Below are positions 45,759-54,198 of a stretch of 64,000 nucleotides of DNA, in pieces (the stretch's first letter is position 1; the number at the start of each line of letters is the position of its first letter). Source of the DNA: Bradyrhizobium sp. 170 (lineage in GTDB: Bacteria > Pseudomonadota > Alphaproteobacteria > Rhizobiales > Xanthobacteraceae); NCBI RefSeq assembly GCF_023101085.1, contig NZ_CP064703.1:3906001-3970000 (forward strand). Reading direction: 5' to 3'. Below the pieces are notes generated by a model. The model was not told where the DNA came from and ran no database searches. It was given only the letters and a program-made list of their open reading frames with translations. The position numbers and the translations under genes were made by a program.

Positions 45759-46712
45759 ATGCAAGGAGCCCGATTTCTTCGCGCCCTGTGGTGCGCGGTG
45801 CCGCTCTTGTTCTCGGTTGCGCCTGTCGGCGCCGAGGACGCGGGTGAGGCTACCCGGTCGAGCGTCGAGCCACGCGCGATAACGGCTGGCGGGGCGCGGG
45901 AGAGCGACACCCGCGAGGCGATGTGCCTGATGATCGAGTCGGCCGCGAAAGCCTCACACCTGCCTCTCGAATTCTTCGCCCGCATCATCTGGCAGGAGAG
46001 CCGCTTCCGCTCCGACGCGATCGGGCCGGTGACGCGCAGCGGCCAGCGCGCGCAGGGGATTGCGCAGTTCATGCCGGGCACCGCGAACGAGCGCGGTCTG
46101 CTCGATCCCTTCAATCCGGTGCAGGCGCTGCCCAAATCGGCGGAGTTCCTGGCCGAGCTGCGCGACCAGTTCGGCAATCTGGGATTGGCGGCTGCGGCCT
46201 ATAATGCCGGCCCGCGCCGGGTTCAGGAGTGGCTCGCCGGCACCGGTGCGATGCCGCAGGAGACGCGCAGCTACGTTATCGCCATCACGGGCTCCACCGT
46301 CGAGGATTGGGCAAGTGCGCAGAAGGGCGGCAGGACACCGGAGCGGATACCGACGTCGAGCTGTCGCGACTTGATGGCGCTGCTGAAGCAGGCGCCCAGT
46401 CCCTTCATCACCGAACTCGAGAACCGCATCACGCTCGGCGCCGCCAAAGTGTGGGGCGTGCAGCTAGCCGCCGGCTTCAGCCGCGACAAGGCGCTCGCGA
46501 TGTACGCCCGCGCCATCAAGCGGCTCAGCGCCGTGATCGGCGACCAGGATCCAAGCCTGCTCTCCTCGGTGATGCGCAGCCGCGGCACCCGCGCCTTCTA
46601 TCAGGTGCGGATCGGGGCCGACACGCGGCCCGCCGCCGACGATCTCTGCAACCGCATCCGCAAAGCGGGCGGGGCGTGCTTCGTGTTACGCAACAGGGGC
46701 GTGCCGGGATGA
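45759..46712 (+). CDS. Lytic transglycosylase (SLT domain)
   Basis: Periplasmic peptidoglycan lytic enzyme, 317 residues. Signal peptide 1 to about 25. The SLT domain has catalytic Glu80 in RIIWQESRFR, then GIAQFMPGTA and AAYNAGPRRV. A C-terminal half with MYARAIKRL and VMRSRGTRAFYQVRIGADT resembles a SPOR-like fold. The last eight residues (LRNRGVPG) are encoded by the edge of a repeat element shared with 47371-47489, so the C-terminus may have been replaced by repeat sequence. Confidence 0.92.
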   Translation: MQGARFLRALWCAVPLLFSVAPVGAEDAGEATRSSVEPRAITAGGARESDTREAMCLMIESAAKASHLPLEFFARIIWQESRFRSDAIGPVTRSGQRAQGIAQFMPGTANERGLLDPFNPVQALPKSAEFLAELRDQFGNLGLAAAAYNAGPRRVQEWLAGTGAMPQETRSYVIAITGSTVEDWASAQKGGRTPERIPTSSCRDLMALLKQAPSPFITELENRITLGAAKVWGVQLAAGFSRDKALAMYARAIKRLSAVIGDQDPSLLSSVMRSRGTRAFYQVRIGADTRPAADDLCNRIRKAGGACFVLRNRGVPG

Positions 46713-46722
46713 TGCACATTTC

Positions 46723-46809
46723 CGTAGCCCGGATGGAGCGCACGCAATCCGGGACCGGCTTGTCCACTTGTGAGAATCCCGGATTACGCTGCGCTCCATC
46801 CGGGCTACG
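46723..46809. repeat. REP-like palindromic element, copy 1
   Basis: Terminal arms CGTAGCCCGGATGGAGCG and its reverse complement enclose ATCCGGGACCGG... and a central TTGTCCACTTGTGAGA. It would form a long hairpin. The upstream 30 bp are also shared with copy 2. Same family as 47402-47489, 50215-50305 and 50797-50886. Confidence 0.9.
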
Positions 46810-46864
46810 CTCCGTAGATCGTCATTATTTGCAAAAGTCAGTCACGCTGTTTGAGGCTTCCGGG

Positions 46865-47362
46865 ATGTCTCGGCTACATTGGATTGAGTTACCGGCGGCC
46901 GGGCGGATAGCGATTTCCGCTCGCCCCCGTGCTGATGATTGGCTGGAGACGGAGGTCGGCGAATGGAAGGCATCCGGCCTGGATACGGTCGTGAGTCTTC
47001 TCGAACGAGAGGAGGTTTCCGAGCTCGGATTGCAGCGCGAAGCAGAGCTTTGCCGCACGAGCGGCATTGAGTTCGTATCCTTTCCCATTCCCGATCGTGG
47101 TGTGCCTGAAGCCAAGCGTGACGTTTTGCAGATCGCGAGTTCTATCGCGAGCGGTATTGCTGACGGTCGCTCGATAGCGATTCATTGTCGGGCAGGGATC
47201 GGCCGGTCATCGATGATCGCGGCATGCGCGCTGATCTGCACGGGAATCGAAGCCAGTGACGCGCTCGCACGGATTAAAGACGCGCGCGGCCTGACGGTGC
47301 CGGACACCGATGAGCAGCGCGACTGGATTATCGCCTTTGGTGCAATGTACCGAATGCCCTAG
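46865..47362 (+). CDS. Dual-specificity / tyrosine phosphatase-like protein
   Basis: 165 residues, cysteine-based phosphatase fold. The P-loop HCRAGIGRSS has Cys108 and Arg114 (CX5R), and PIPDRGV provides the general-acid Asp77. It probably dephosphorylates proteins or small phospho-compounds; target unknown. The start is the Met after a GAGGC purine stretch; in-frame sequence farther upstream belongs to the overlapping transglycosylase and a repeat. Confidence 0.88.
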   Translation: MSRLHWIELPAAGRIAISARPRADDWLETEVGEWKASGLDTVVSLLEREEVSELGLQREAELCRTSGIEFVSFPIPDRGVPEAKRDVLQIASSIASGIADGRSIAIHCRAGIGRSSMIAACALICTGIEASDALARIKDARGLTVPDTDEQRDWIIAFGAMYRMP

Positions 47363-47401
47363 CCCTGAAAAACAGAGGCGTGCTGGGGTGAAGCACATTT
47401 C

Positions 47402-47489
47402 CGTTGCCCGGATGGAGCGCAGCGCAATCCGGGACCGGCTTGTCCACTTGTGAGATTCCCGGATTACGCTGCGCTCCATCCGGGCTACG
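47402..47489. repeat. REP-like palindromic element, copy 2
   Basis: Near-identical to copy 1 throughout, including the central segment and about 30 bp before the palindrome. That leader encodes LKNRGVLG followed by a stop here and LRNRGVPG followed by a stop in copy 1. Confidence 0.9.
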
Positions 47490-47585
47490 GGACTACTGCA
47501 TAGCCGCTCTGAGCGGCCGCTCGCTTGACGCGGGCAGCTTTGGCCAGCCCTATGCCCGCGACGAGTCAAACCCCACCGGTCACCA

Positions 47586-48329
47586 TTGGCGCTACCTCCG
47601 CTCTCTTCCCCCAGCTGGAAAAGCCCCATCCGCGCCTTCGCGTGGGGCATGAGCTCGGTCGCATCCACGGTGCTGACGCTGGTGCTGTTTGCGACCTATC
47701 TCGGCATCGGTGCGCTGGCCCATGACAGCCATTTCAGCCTGGGCTGGGTGCTCGGCAGCACGCTGCTGGTCTGGGCGGGTCCGGCGCAGATCATCCTGAT
47801 TTCGACGCTCGGCTCCGGCGCGACCGCGGTGCAGGCCGCGATTGCGGTGACGGTGAGTGCGATCCGGCTGTTTCCGATGGTGGTGTCGGTGTTGCCGCTG
47901 ATGAAGACGCCGCAGACAAAACGCCGTCACCTGGTGCTGGCGACGCATTTCATCGCGGTCACCCTGTGGGTCGAATGCTACCGCCTGCTGCCAAAAGTGC
48001 CGCGCGAGCGGCGGATTGCGTTTACGCATGGGCTTGGCTGCGGTCTCGTCACGGTCTGCATGGTCGCCACCACGCTCGGCTATGGCCTTGCCGCCAACCT
48101 GCCGCCGCTGTTTGCAGCCGCGATCCTGTTGCTAACGCCGCTGGCGTTCCTGCTGTCGACCGCACGCAACTGCCGGCAGATATCGGACATATTGGCGCTG
48201 GTGCTCGGGATCGCGCTGTTTCCGCTGGTGTCGATGCTGCACACCGGCGTCGATATCCTGATCAGCGGCGTCACCGCCGGCACCATCGCCTATGGCGTGC
48301 ACTGGTGGCGCGAGAGGGCGCGCGCATGA
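47586..48329 (+). CDS. azlC: AzlC family branched-chain amino acid exporter subunit
   Basis: Polytopic membrane protein, about 247 residues from a TTG; Met at 47649 is an alternative and neither has a strong SD. It carries several membrane helices with the AzlC signature region around LVWAGPAQIILISTLGSGAT and SAIRLFPMVVSVLP. The 3' end overlaps azlD in an ATGA. AzlC and AzlD together export branched-chain amino acids. The substrate is inferred from the family. Confidence 0.88.
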   Translation: MALPPLSSPSWKSPIRAFAWGMSSVASTVLTLVLFATYLGIGALAHDSHFSLGWVLGSTLLVWAGPAQIILISTLGSGATAVQAAIAVTVSAIRLFPMVVSVLPLMKTPQTKRRHLVLATHFIAVTLWVECYRLLPKVPRERRIAFTHGLGCGLVTVCMVATTLGYGLAANLPPLFAAAILLLTPLAFLLSTARNCRQISDILALVLGIALFPLVSMLHTGVDILISGVTAGTIAYGVHWWRERARA

Positions 48330-48670
48330 GCGAGTTTTTCGGCAGCCCGCAGGCGCTGTTGGTCCTGGTGCTCGCCGGCTTCCTGCCCAACGAGGTCTGG
48401 CGCATGGCCGGGCTGTGGTTCGGCGCCGGCGTCGACGAGGGCTCGGAAGTTCTGGTGTGGGTGAGGGCGGTGGCGACCGCGATCCTCGCCGGCGTCATCG
48501 CCCAGATCCTGGTGCAGCCGCCGGGCGCGCTGGCCGGCGTGCCGGACTGGCTGCGCTACAGCGCGGTTACGGCGGGCTTTGCGATCTTCATGCTGATGCG
48601 ACGCTCGATCTTTGCCGGCGTGGTCTGCGGCGAGATCGTGTTGCTGGCCGGGAAATGGTGGCTCGGTTGA
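48326..48670 (+). CDS. azlD: AzlD family small exporter subunit
   Basis: 114 residues with about four helices and a typical AzlD start (LVLAGFLPNEVWRMAGLWFGAG). Its ATG overlaps the azlC stop by four bases, so it is translationally coupled. Together with AzlC it forms the two-subunit exporter. Confidence 0.9.
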   Translation: MSEFFGSPQALLVLVLAGFLPNEVWRMAGLWFGAGVDEGSEVLVWVRAVATAILAGVIAQILVQPPGALAGVPDWLRYSAVTAGFAIFMLMRRSIFAGVVCGEIVLLAGKWWLG

Positions 48671-48728
48671 TTGCAGGCGGCGGATAATCCGGTACTGTCC
48701 GGCACATAAGAAACGTCGAGGAAACACA

Positions 48729-49700
48729 ATGAACTGGCTGAAATTATCGGCGCTGGTGGGCGCTCTCGTCTGCGCCGCGCCGCTGGCCCATGCGGCGGAA
48801 TATCCGGTGCGGCCGATCAAGCTGATCGTGCCCTATGCCGCGGGCGGCCCGACCGACGTGCTTGGCCGCATGGTCGGCGATTATCTCAGCCGCGACCTGA
48901 AACAGCCGGTCGTGGTCGAGAACAAGGCCGGTGCGCAGGGCGCGATCGGCGCCGAAGCCGCGGCGCGTTCCGAGCCAGATGGTTACACGCTGTTCTTCAC
49001 GGCGGCGTCGATCTTCGTGCTCAATCCGCTGCTCTACAAGAAGCTGCCCTACGATCCCACGCGCGACTTCCGACTGCTTGCGCTGGTCACCGATCTGCCT
49101 GTGGTGATGGAGGTCCATCCGTCCGTGCCGGCCAAGACGGTCGCGGAGTTCGTGGCCTACGCCAGGCAGAACCCGGGAAAACTCAATTTCGGATCGGCCG
49201 GCACCGGCGGCACCATTCATCTGGCCGGCGAGATGTTCAAGCAGATGGCCGGCGTCGACATGGTCCATGTCGCCTACAAGGGCGCAGGCCCGGCGCTGAC
49301 CGATCTGCTGTCGGGCAACATCCAGTTGATGTTCGATACGCTCGGCACTGCGCTGCCGCCGGTCAAGGGTGGACTACTGCGGGCGCTGGCGGTCTCTTCG
49401 GCGCAACGCATCCCCGATCTGCCCGATGTTCCGACCATGGCCGAAAGCGGCTATCCGGACTATGGCGTCAGCGTCTGGTACGGGGTCTCCGCGCCGGCCA
49501 AGCTGCCCGACGACATCGCGCAGAAACTCACCGCCAGCCTGAACAAGGCGCTGAACGATGACACGTTCCGCGCTTCGCTCGACAAGGTCGGCTTCCCGCC
49601 GCTGCGGCCCAAAAGCCAGGCCGAGATCGACAAGTTCGTCGCCACCGATCGCGCGCGGTGGGCGGGCGTGATAAAAGCCCTCAACATCTCACTGGATTAG
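48729..49700 (+). CDS. Bug/TctC-family tripartite tricarboxylate transporter receptor
   Basis: Periplasmic solute-binding protein, 323 residues. Signal peptide ends at AHAAEYP. Family marks are YPVRPIKLIVPYAAGGPTDVLGRM, VVENKAGAQGAIGAE and AYKGAGPALTDLLSGNIQLMFD. Such orphan receptors are abundant in beta- and alphaproteobacteria. No membrane components (tctA/B) lie nearby. It begins 58 bp after azlD; ligand unknown. Confidence 0.93.
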   Translation: MNWLKLSALVGALVCAAPLAHAAEYPVRPIKLIVPYAAGGPTDVLGRMVGDYLSRDLKQPVVVENKAGAQGAIGAEAAARSEPDGYTLFFTAASIFVLNPLLYKKLPYDPTRDFRLLALVTDLPVVMEVHPSVPAKTVAEFVAYARQNPGKLNFGSAGTGGTIHLAGEMFKQMAGVDMVHVAYKGAGPALTDLLSGNIQLMFDTLGTALPPVKGGLLRALAVSSAQRIPDLPDVPTMAESGYPDYGVSVWYGVSAPAKLPDDIAQKLTASLNKALNDDTFRASLDKVGFPPLRPKSQAEIDKFVATDRARWAGVIKALNISLD

Positions 49701-49717
49701 GATATCTGGATTAGGAA

Positions 49718-50209
49718 ATGGTTCGAGAAAGCGAAGTCCGCGAGGGCGAAATCACCGTCGACATGCCGCCGGCCCGCGATGCCGGGCTGGTCTTTATCGG
49801 CCGCATCCGCACGCCCTGGAAATCGCGGCTCGAGACGCCGCGGCAGGGCCGCCAGGACGGCCCGGTCTGCCGCCTCGAGATTTTCGAGCCATGGGTGCCC
49901 GCGATCAAGGGCGTCGACTTCTATGAAAATCTCGAGGTGATCTACTGGCTGCACCAGTCGCGCCGCGATCTGGTGCTGCAGAGCCCGAAGAACAACCAGA
50001 AAACCCGCGGCACGTTCTCGCTGCGCTCGCCGGTGCGGCCGAACCCTATCGGTACCTCGATCGTGAAGTTCGTCAAGATCGAGGGCAACGTCATCCTGGT
50101 GCGCGGCCTCGACTGTCTCGACGAAACGCCGCTACTCGACGTGAAGCCAGACCGCTGCGAATTCACGCCGCTGGCGCCGCCGCAGCCCGGGGATTTCGAG
50201 ACGGAGTAG
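49718..50209 (+). CDS. trmO: tRNA t6A37 methyltransferase TrmO (TsaA family)
   Basis: 163 residues. The TsaA/VirR-like fold is indicated by [57 protein letters not shown] and [15 protein letters not shown]. It transfers a methyl group from SAM to N6 of t6A37 in some tRNAs. The start has a short AGGA site. It lies 17 bp after the Bug gene, so perhaps co-transcribed though functionally unrelated. Confidence 0.9.
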   Translation: MVRESEVREGEITVDMPPARDAGLVFIGRIRTPWKSRLETPRQGRQDGPVCRLEIFEPWVPAIKGVDFYENLEVIYWLHQSRRDLVLQSPKNNQKTRGTFSLRSPVRPNPIGTSIVKFVKIEGNVILVRGLDCLDETPLLDVKPDRCEFTPLAPPQPGDFETE

Positions 50210-50214
50210 TTACT

Positions 50215-50305
50215 CGTAGCCCGGATGGAGCGAAGCGAAATCCGGGGCCGGTGTTACAAACGTCGCATACTTTCCCGGATTACGCTTCGCTCCATCCGGG
50301 CTACG
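50215..50305. repeat. REP-like palindromic element, copy 3
   Basis: Arms CGTAGCCCGGATGGAGCGAAG and reverse complement, as in copies 1, 2 and 4, but with a different central stretch (TGTTACAAACGTCGCATACT). It starts six bases after the trmO stop, so it may act as that gene's 3' hairpin. Confidence 0.88.
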
Positions 50306-50352
50306 GAATCGCCATAGTGCCGCGACCAGTTTCGTCGCTGAGGGCGAATGGA

Positions 50353-50778
50353 GTGTTCGGCGTGGCCAGAAAGGTGTTTCAAGACTTCGCCCATGTCTTG
50401 TGCCAGCGCTTTATTGAAGTGCCATCAAATAAGGACCTCGTAAATTTGGTCCTCCTTGGCGGTGGGACACTTGTGTTGGACATCGTGACGCGAAAGGCGA
50501 CCTGCAATCGCTATCCCATAGAGCCGTTGCCATACGCTGCAGATGCGCGGGGCTGGCTTGATTCACAAATGACAAAGCAGAATATTCCAATCGAAGAACT
50601 GGTGGGTGCGTCGCTCGTCGTTGAATATGTCGTAAGTCTTAGCCGAAAGCCGGAGAATCCGGCTTTTCCAATTGCTAAATTTGACTTTGCTTGCACCGGC
50701 TCGATTTCGTCACCGGATCGCCTGTACACGTCTGCCCTGAAGGCGGAAAAGGTGTGGGGATTGTATACGGTTTCGTGA
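50353..50778 (+). CDS. Hypothetical protein between two repeats, atypical base composition
   Basis: About 141 residues if started at the GTG at 50353. The product (FGVARKVFQDFAHVLCQRFIEV...VVEYVVSLSRKPENPAFPIAKFDFACTG) shows no membrane segment and was not recognised. Base composition is visibly more AT-rich than the neighbours and the gene is bounded by two palindromic repeats (50215-50305 and 50797-50886). This suggests transfer or a young gene. The reading frame upstream of 50353 runs into the repeat. Confidence 0.55.
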   Translation: MFGVARKVFQDFAHVLCQRFIEVPSNKDLVNLVLLGGGTLVLDIVTRKATCNRYPIEPLPYAADARGWLDSQMTKQNIPIEELVGASLVVEYVVSLSRKPENPAFPIAKFDFACTGSISSPDRLYTSALKAEKVWGLYTVS

Positions 50779-50796
50779 GCACTTGTGGCTAAGGCG

Positions 50797-50886
50797 CGTA
50801 GCCCGGATGGAGCGAAGCGCAATCCGGGAATTTGCGTGATGTTGGCAACACGAGTCCCGGATTACGCTTCGCTCCATCCGGGCTAC
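50797..50886. repeat. REP-like palindromic element, copy 4
   Basis: Same outer arms as copy 3 with another central sequence (TTTGCGTGATGTTGGCAACA). It ends five bases before the stop codon of the convergent HIT gene. Confidence 0.88.
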
Positions 50887-50891
50887 GTGAT

Positions 50892-51314
50892 CTATCCCAG
50901 CGCTGCGGCCAGCTTGGTCGCGTTGTCTTCCAGCACTTTCACATCTTCCTTGCGGCTCGCGGGCGGCAGCAGGGCGACGCCTTCATGGCGCGGCATCACG
51001 TGCATGTGCAGGTGGAACACGACTTGCCCGCCGGCTGGCTCGTTGAACTGCTGCACGGTGATCCCATCGGCCTTGAAGGCTTTCATGGCGGCGGCGGCGA
51101 TCTTGTGGGCGGCGCGCGCGACATGGGCGTACTCGTCGGGAGTGATGTCGAGGATGTTGCGGGCGGCGGCCTTCGGGATCACCAGCGTATGGCCCGGCGA
51201 ACGCGGCATGATGTCGAGGAACGCCAGCACGTGATCGTCCTCATAGACCTTGTGGCAGGGAAACTCGCCGCGCAGGATTTTTGCGAAGGGGTTGTTGGTG
51301 TCATAGGCGGGCAT
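50892..51314 (-). CDS. HIT family nucleotide hydrolase
   Basis: 140 residues from the Met of MPAYDTNNPF. The histidine triad HLHMHVMPRH is intact, with FAKILRGEFPCHKVYEDDHVLAFLDI at the start. It is of the Hint/HinT type and hydrolyses AMP-lysine or AMP-amidates. A longer frame to 51368 is not HIT-like. Confidence 0.93.
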   Translation of the reverse strand: MPAYDTNNPFAKILRGEFPCHKVYEDDHVLAFLDIMPRSPGHTLVIPKAAARNILDITPDEYAHVARAAHKIAAAAMKAFKADGITVQQFNEPAGGQVVFHLHMHVMPRHEGVALLPPASRKEDVKVLEDNATKLAAALG

Positions 51315-51364
51315 GGTTTTTCCCTCGAGGTTTGATCTCAATCTCACGTCGTCTACTGAACAGG

Positions 51365-52603
51365 TCAAGCCTCGTCGGCCGCCTTGCGGAACGGACCGGC
51401 CTCGGTCAGTTCGCGTCCGGCCGCCGCCACGTAGGCGCGCTCGCGCTTCAGATAGTCGGCAATCGCCCGGCGCAGGTCGGGATCGGCGATGAAGTGCGCG
51501 GAATAGGTGGTTTGCGGGAGATAGCCGCGCGCCAGCTTGTGCTCGCCCTGCGCGCCGGCTTCCACGATCCTGAGGCCGCGCTGGATCGCGAAATCGATCG
51601 CCTGATAGTAGCAGACCTCGAAATGCAGGAAGGGGTGATGCTCGACGGCGCCCCAGTTACGGCCGAACAGCGTGTCCGAGCCGATGAAGTTGATGGCGCC
51701 CGCGATCCAGCGGCCGTTGCGTTTGGCCATCACCAGCAGCACGTCGCGGCTCATGTTCTCGCCGATCAGCGAGAAGAACTTTCGGGTGAGGTAGGGCCGG
51801 CCCCATTTGCGCGAGCCGGTCTCCATGTAGAACGCGAAGAATGCATCCCACGCGTCCTCGGTGATGTCACTGCCGGTCAGATGGTGGATCGTGATCCCGG
51901 CGGCAGTGGCCTCGCGCCGTTCGCGCTTGATCGCCTTGCGGTGACGCGAGTTCAGCGACGTGAGGAAATCGTCGAAAGTCCCGTAGCCTTCATTGCGCCA
52001 GTGAAATTGCTGGTCGTTGCGCAGCAGGAAGCCGTGCGCCCCCAAAAACTTCGCTTCCGTCTCTGGGGCGAAGGTTACATGCACGGAGGAAGCATTGGTC
52101 GCGTTGCAGAGCGCCATCAGTCCGCTCGCCAGCGCGGTTCCGATCCGCTCGCGATCGACGCCGTCGCGGATCAACAGCCGTGGGCCGGTGGCGGGCGTAA
52201 ACGGCACCGAGGCCTGCAGTTTCGGATAATAGCGCCCGCCGGCGCGCTCATAGGCGTCGGCCCAGCCGCGGTCAAAGACATATTCGCCTTGCGAGTGCGA
52301 TTTCAGATAGCAGGGCACAATGCCGGCGATCTCGCCATCGAGCCTTGCCAGGAGATGCCGCGGCCCCCAGCCGGTGCGGGCGCAGGCCGAGCCGGAGGCT
52401 TCGGCGGCTGCGAAAAATGCGTGGGAAACGAAGGGGTTATAGGCGGGCTTGCAAGGATCGCTTTGAGACCCGCTGGCAGTCAGCGTGTCGAGATTTTCGA
52501 GACTGTCCGGATTAGGCTTCGGATTGGCGCAGGCGTCCCAATCCGCAGCCTTGATGTCGCTGGCGGAGGGGACGGCTTCGAGGGTGATTTCGGATGACGC
52601 CAT
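51365..52603 (-). CDS. Peptidogalycan biosynthesis/GNAT-like protein (PF04339, COG3146)
   Basis: 412 residues with a FemAB/GNAT-like fold, a DUF482-type protein. Typical parts are NPFVSHAFFAAAEASGSA, RGWADAYERAGGRYYPKLQ, the ETEAKFLGAHGFLLRNDQQFHWRNEGY region, LNSRHRKAIKRERR and the GAQGEHKLARGYLPQTTYSAH C-terminal motif. Activity is not established; it is common and often near GDPD, RidA and HIT genes in rhizobia, as here. Confidence 0.88.
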   Translation of the reverse strand: MASSEITLEAVPSASDIKAADWDACANPKPNPDSLENLDTLTASGSQSDPCKPAYNPFVSHAFFAAAEASGSACARTGWGPRHLLARLDGEIAGIVPCYLKSHSQGEYVFDRGWADAYERAGGRYYPKLQASVPFTPATGPRLLIRDGVDRERIGTALASGLMALCNATNASSVHVTFAPETEAKFLGAHGFLLRNDQQFHWRNEGYGTFDDFLTSLNSRHRKAIKRERREATAAGITIHHLTGSDITEDAWDAFFAFYMETGSRKWGRPYLTRKFFSLIGENMSRDVLLVMAKRNGRWIAGAINFIGSDTLFGRNWGAVEHHPFLHFEVCYYQAIDFAIQRGLRIVEAGAQGEHKLARGYLPQTTYSAHFIADPDLRRAIADYLKRERAYVAAAGRELTEAGPFRKAADEA

Positions 52604-52709
52604 CTAGAAATTCGGACCGGTCCCATCGTGCGATCAGCCATCGCGCATGGTGGCCAACGCTTCAAAGATCGTGCATCGGGCGGGCGAGTTCAAGGTGGGC
52701 GGCTGCGCA

Positions 52710-53462
52710 TCAGGTTCCCGGCAGGAACCCCTCGAAGATCATCTGGTCGGCGTTGCGCGCGGCGCGGGCGCGCTGCTCCGGCGTGCGCACGGTCCAGGCA
52801 AGCAGCGGCAGCCCAAAAATGTTGCGGGCGATCCAGGGGGCGGCTGCCGGCAGTTCATCCACCCAATAGGCGACGAAATGCGGTTGCGTGCGAAAGGCGT
52901 GGCGCAGATGCGTCATGCCGCGGCGCTGTTCGGCTGACGCTTCCGGCCACTCTTCGGCGGTATATTCGCGCTCCGCCACGATGCCGCGCGCGCGTCCGGG
53001 GATCAGTTCGCGCAACGCCACCACCTGGTCCGGATCAAAGGACATGCCGACGGCGGGACCGGAATAGGAGCCAAGCACCTCCGCCATCCGTTTCACCAGC
53101 CGGCGGTCGCCATCGAAATGGCTTTTCACCTCGATCACCAGCGGCACGCGGCCGGCGACAAGCGAGCAGAGATCGCCGAGCGTCATCATCCGCTCCGGCG
53201 TGTTCTTGAATTGGACTGCCTTCAGTTCGGCCGCGGTCTTGCCGAGCAACGCGCCAGAACCCTCGGTGAGGCGGCCGAGCGCGTTGTCATGATGCACCAT
53301 CGCCTCGCCATCCAAGGAAAGCTGGATGTCGCATTCGATGGCGAAATTGCCGTCGACGGCGGCCTGTGCGGCCGCCGGCATGTTTTCGACGATGCCACGC
53401 GAAATGTCATGTAGGCCGCGATGGGCGACCGGCCGCGCCGTCAGCCAGCCCGGAGCACGCAT
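52710..53462 (-). CDS. Glycerophosphodiester phosphodiesterase family protein
   Basis: 250 residues, TIM barrel. Catalytic and metal motifs: AHRGLHD with the first His, IECDIQLSLDGEAMVHHD (Glu-x-Asp and the second His), and LVIEVKSHFDGD. It hydrolyses glycerophosphodiesters to glycerol-3-phosphate and alcohol. No signal peptide, so cytoplasmic. It is followed within 15 bp by the convergent-edge RidA gene on the same strand, suggesting one transcript. Confidence 0.9.
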   Translation of the reverse strand: MRAPGWLTARPVAHRGLHDISRGIVENMPAAAQAAVDGNFAIECDIQLSLDGEAMVHHDNALGRLTEGSGALLGKTAAELKAVQFKNTPERMMTLGDLCSLVAGRVPLVIEVKSHFDGDRRLVKRMAEVLGSYSGPAVGMSFDPDQVVALRELIPGRARGIVAEREYTAEEWPEASAEQRRGMTHLRHAFRTQPHFVAYWVDELPAAAPWIARNIFGLPLLAWTVRTPEQRARAARNADQMIFEGFLPGT

Positions 53463-53476
53463 CGGAATGGCTCCGC

Positions 53477-53944
53477 TCAGGACACCTCGAAGATGGCGTC
53501 GACCTCGACGGCGGCATCCGAGGGCAGGGAGGCGACGCCGACGGTGGTGCGGGCATGCCGGCCCTTGTCGCCGAAGGCGGTGACCATCAGGTCGGAGGTG
53601 CCGTTGAGCACCTTGGGCCCGTCGAGGAAATCAGGCGCGGAATTGATGAAGCCGCCGAGCCTGACCACGCGGACCACCTTGTCGAGATCGCCGAGCGCAG
53701 CCTTGACCTGCGCAAGCAGGTTGACGCCACAGCCCTGTGCGGCGGCATAGCCCTGTTCGATGGTGACGCCGGCGCCTAACTTGCCCTTGGCGATCAGCTT
53801 GCCTTCCGCATTGGCGCACACCTGGCCGGAGACGAACAGCAAATTGCCGGTACGCACGAAGCCGACGTAATTCGCCATCGGGGTGCGCGGCTCGTTCAGC
53901 ACGATGCCTTGCGCCGCCAGCTTCTGTTCGACCGTACCCGCCAT
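53477..53944 (-). CDS. RidA family protein (TdcF-like)
   Basis: 155 residues. RidA/YjgF fold with the pattern GNLLFVSGQVC, CGVNLLAQVKAALGDLDKVVRVVRLGGFINSA and TTVGVASLPSDAAVEVDAIFEV. RidA proteins hydrolyse reactive enamines/imines. The signature Arg near RIDA position 105 appears as ARTTVGV. It has a purine-rich leader GGGGAAG before the ATG. Confidence 0.9.
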   Translation of the reverse strand: MAGTVEQKLAAQGIVLNEPRTPMANYVGFVRTGNLLFVSGQVCANAEGKLIAKGKLGAGVTIEQGYAAAQGCGVNLLAQVKAALGDLDKVVRVVRLGGFINSAPDFLDGPKVLNGTSDLMVTAFGDKGRHARTTVGVASLPSDAAVEVDAIFEVS

Positions 53945-54198
53945 GTTTTTCTTCCCCGATTGGTGTGACTTTCCTGACCCGAGATCAGGCGTGCATTGTT
54001 TCGCGCATCGCGCCGCCGGTTGCAAGCGACGGCAGATCGGCGGCGCGAGGCTGCGGCCAGCGTAAATCGCCCCGCAAAATTGCCGAAAAGCAAGGCTTCC
54101 CGGCGTCAAATTCCTGCGTTCCTCAGGCGCCGCCCTAGTTGCGACGCAATGGAGCCATCACTAATGTAACCGAATCTCCCTCGAGGAAAAAACTGGAC

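Noticed and set aside
47586..47648. Frameshift at the 5' end of azlC
   Set aside because: An overlapping frame starting MPATSQ looked tempting, but the in-frame TTG leader followed by SWKSPIRAFAWG fits the family well enough without a frameshift.
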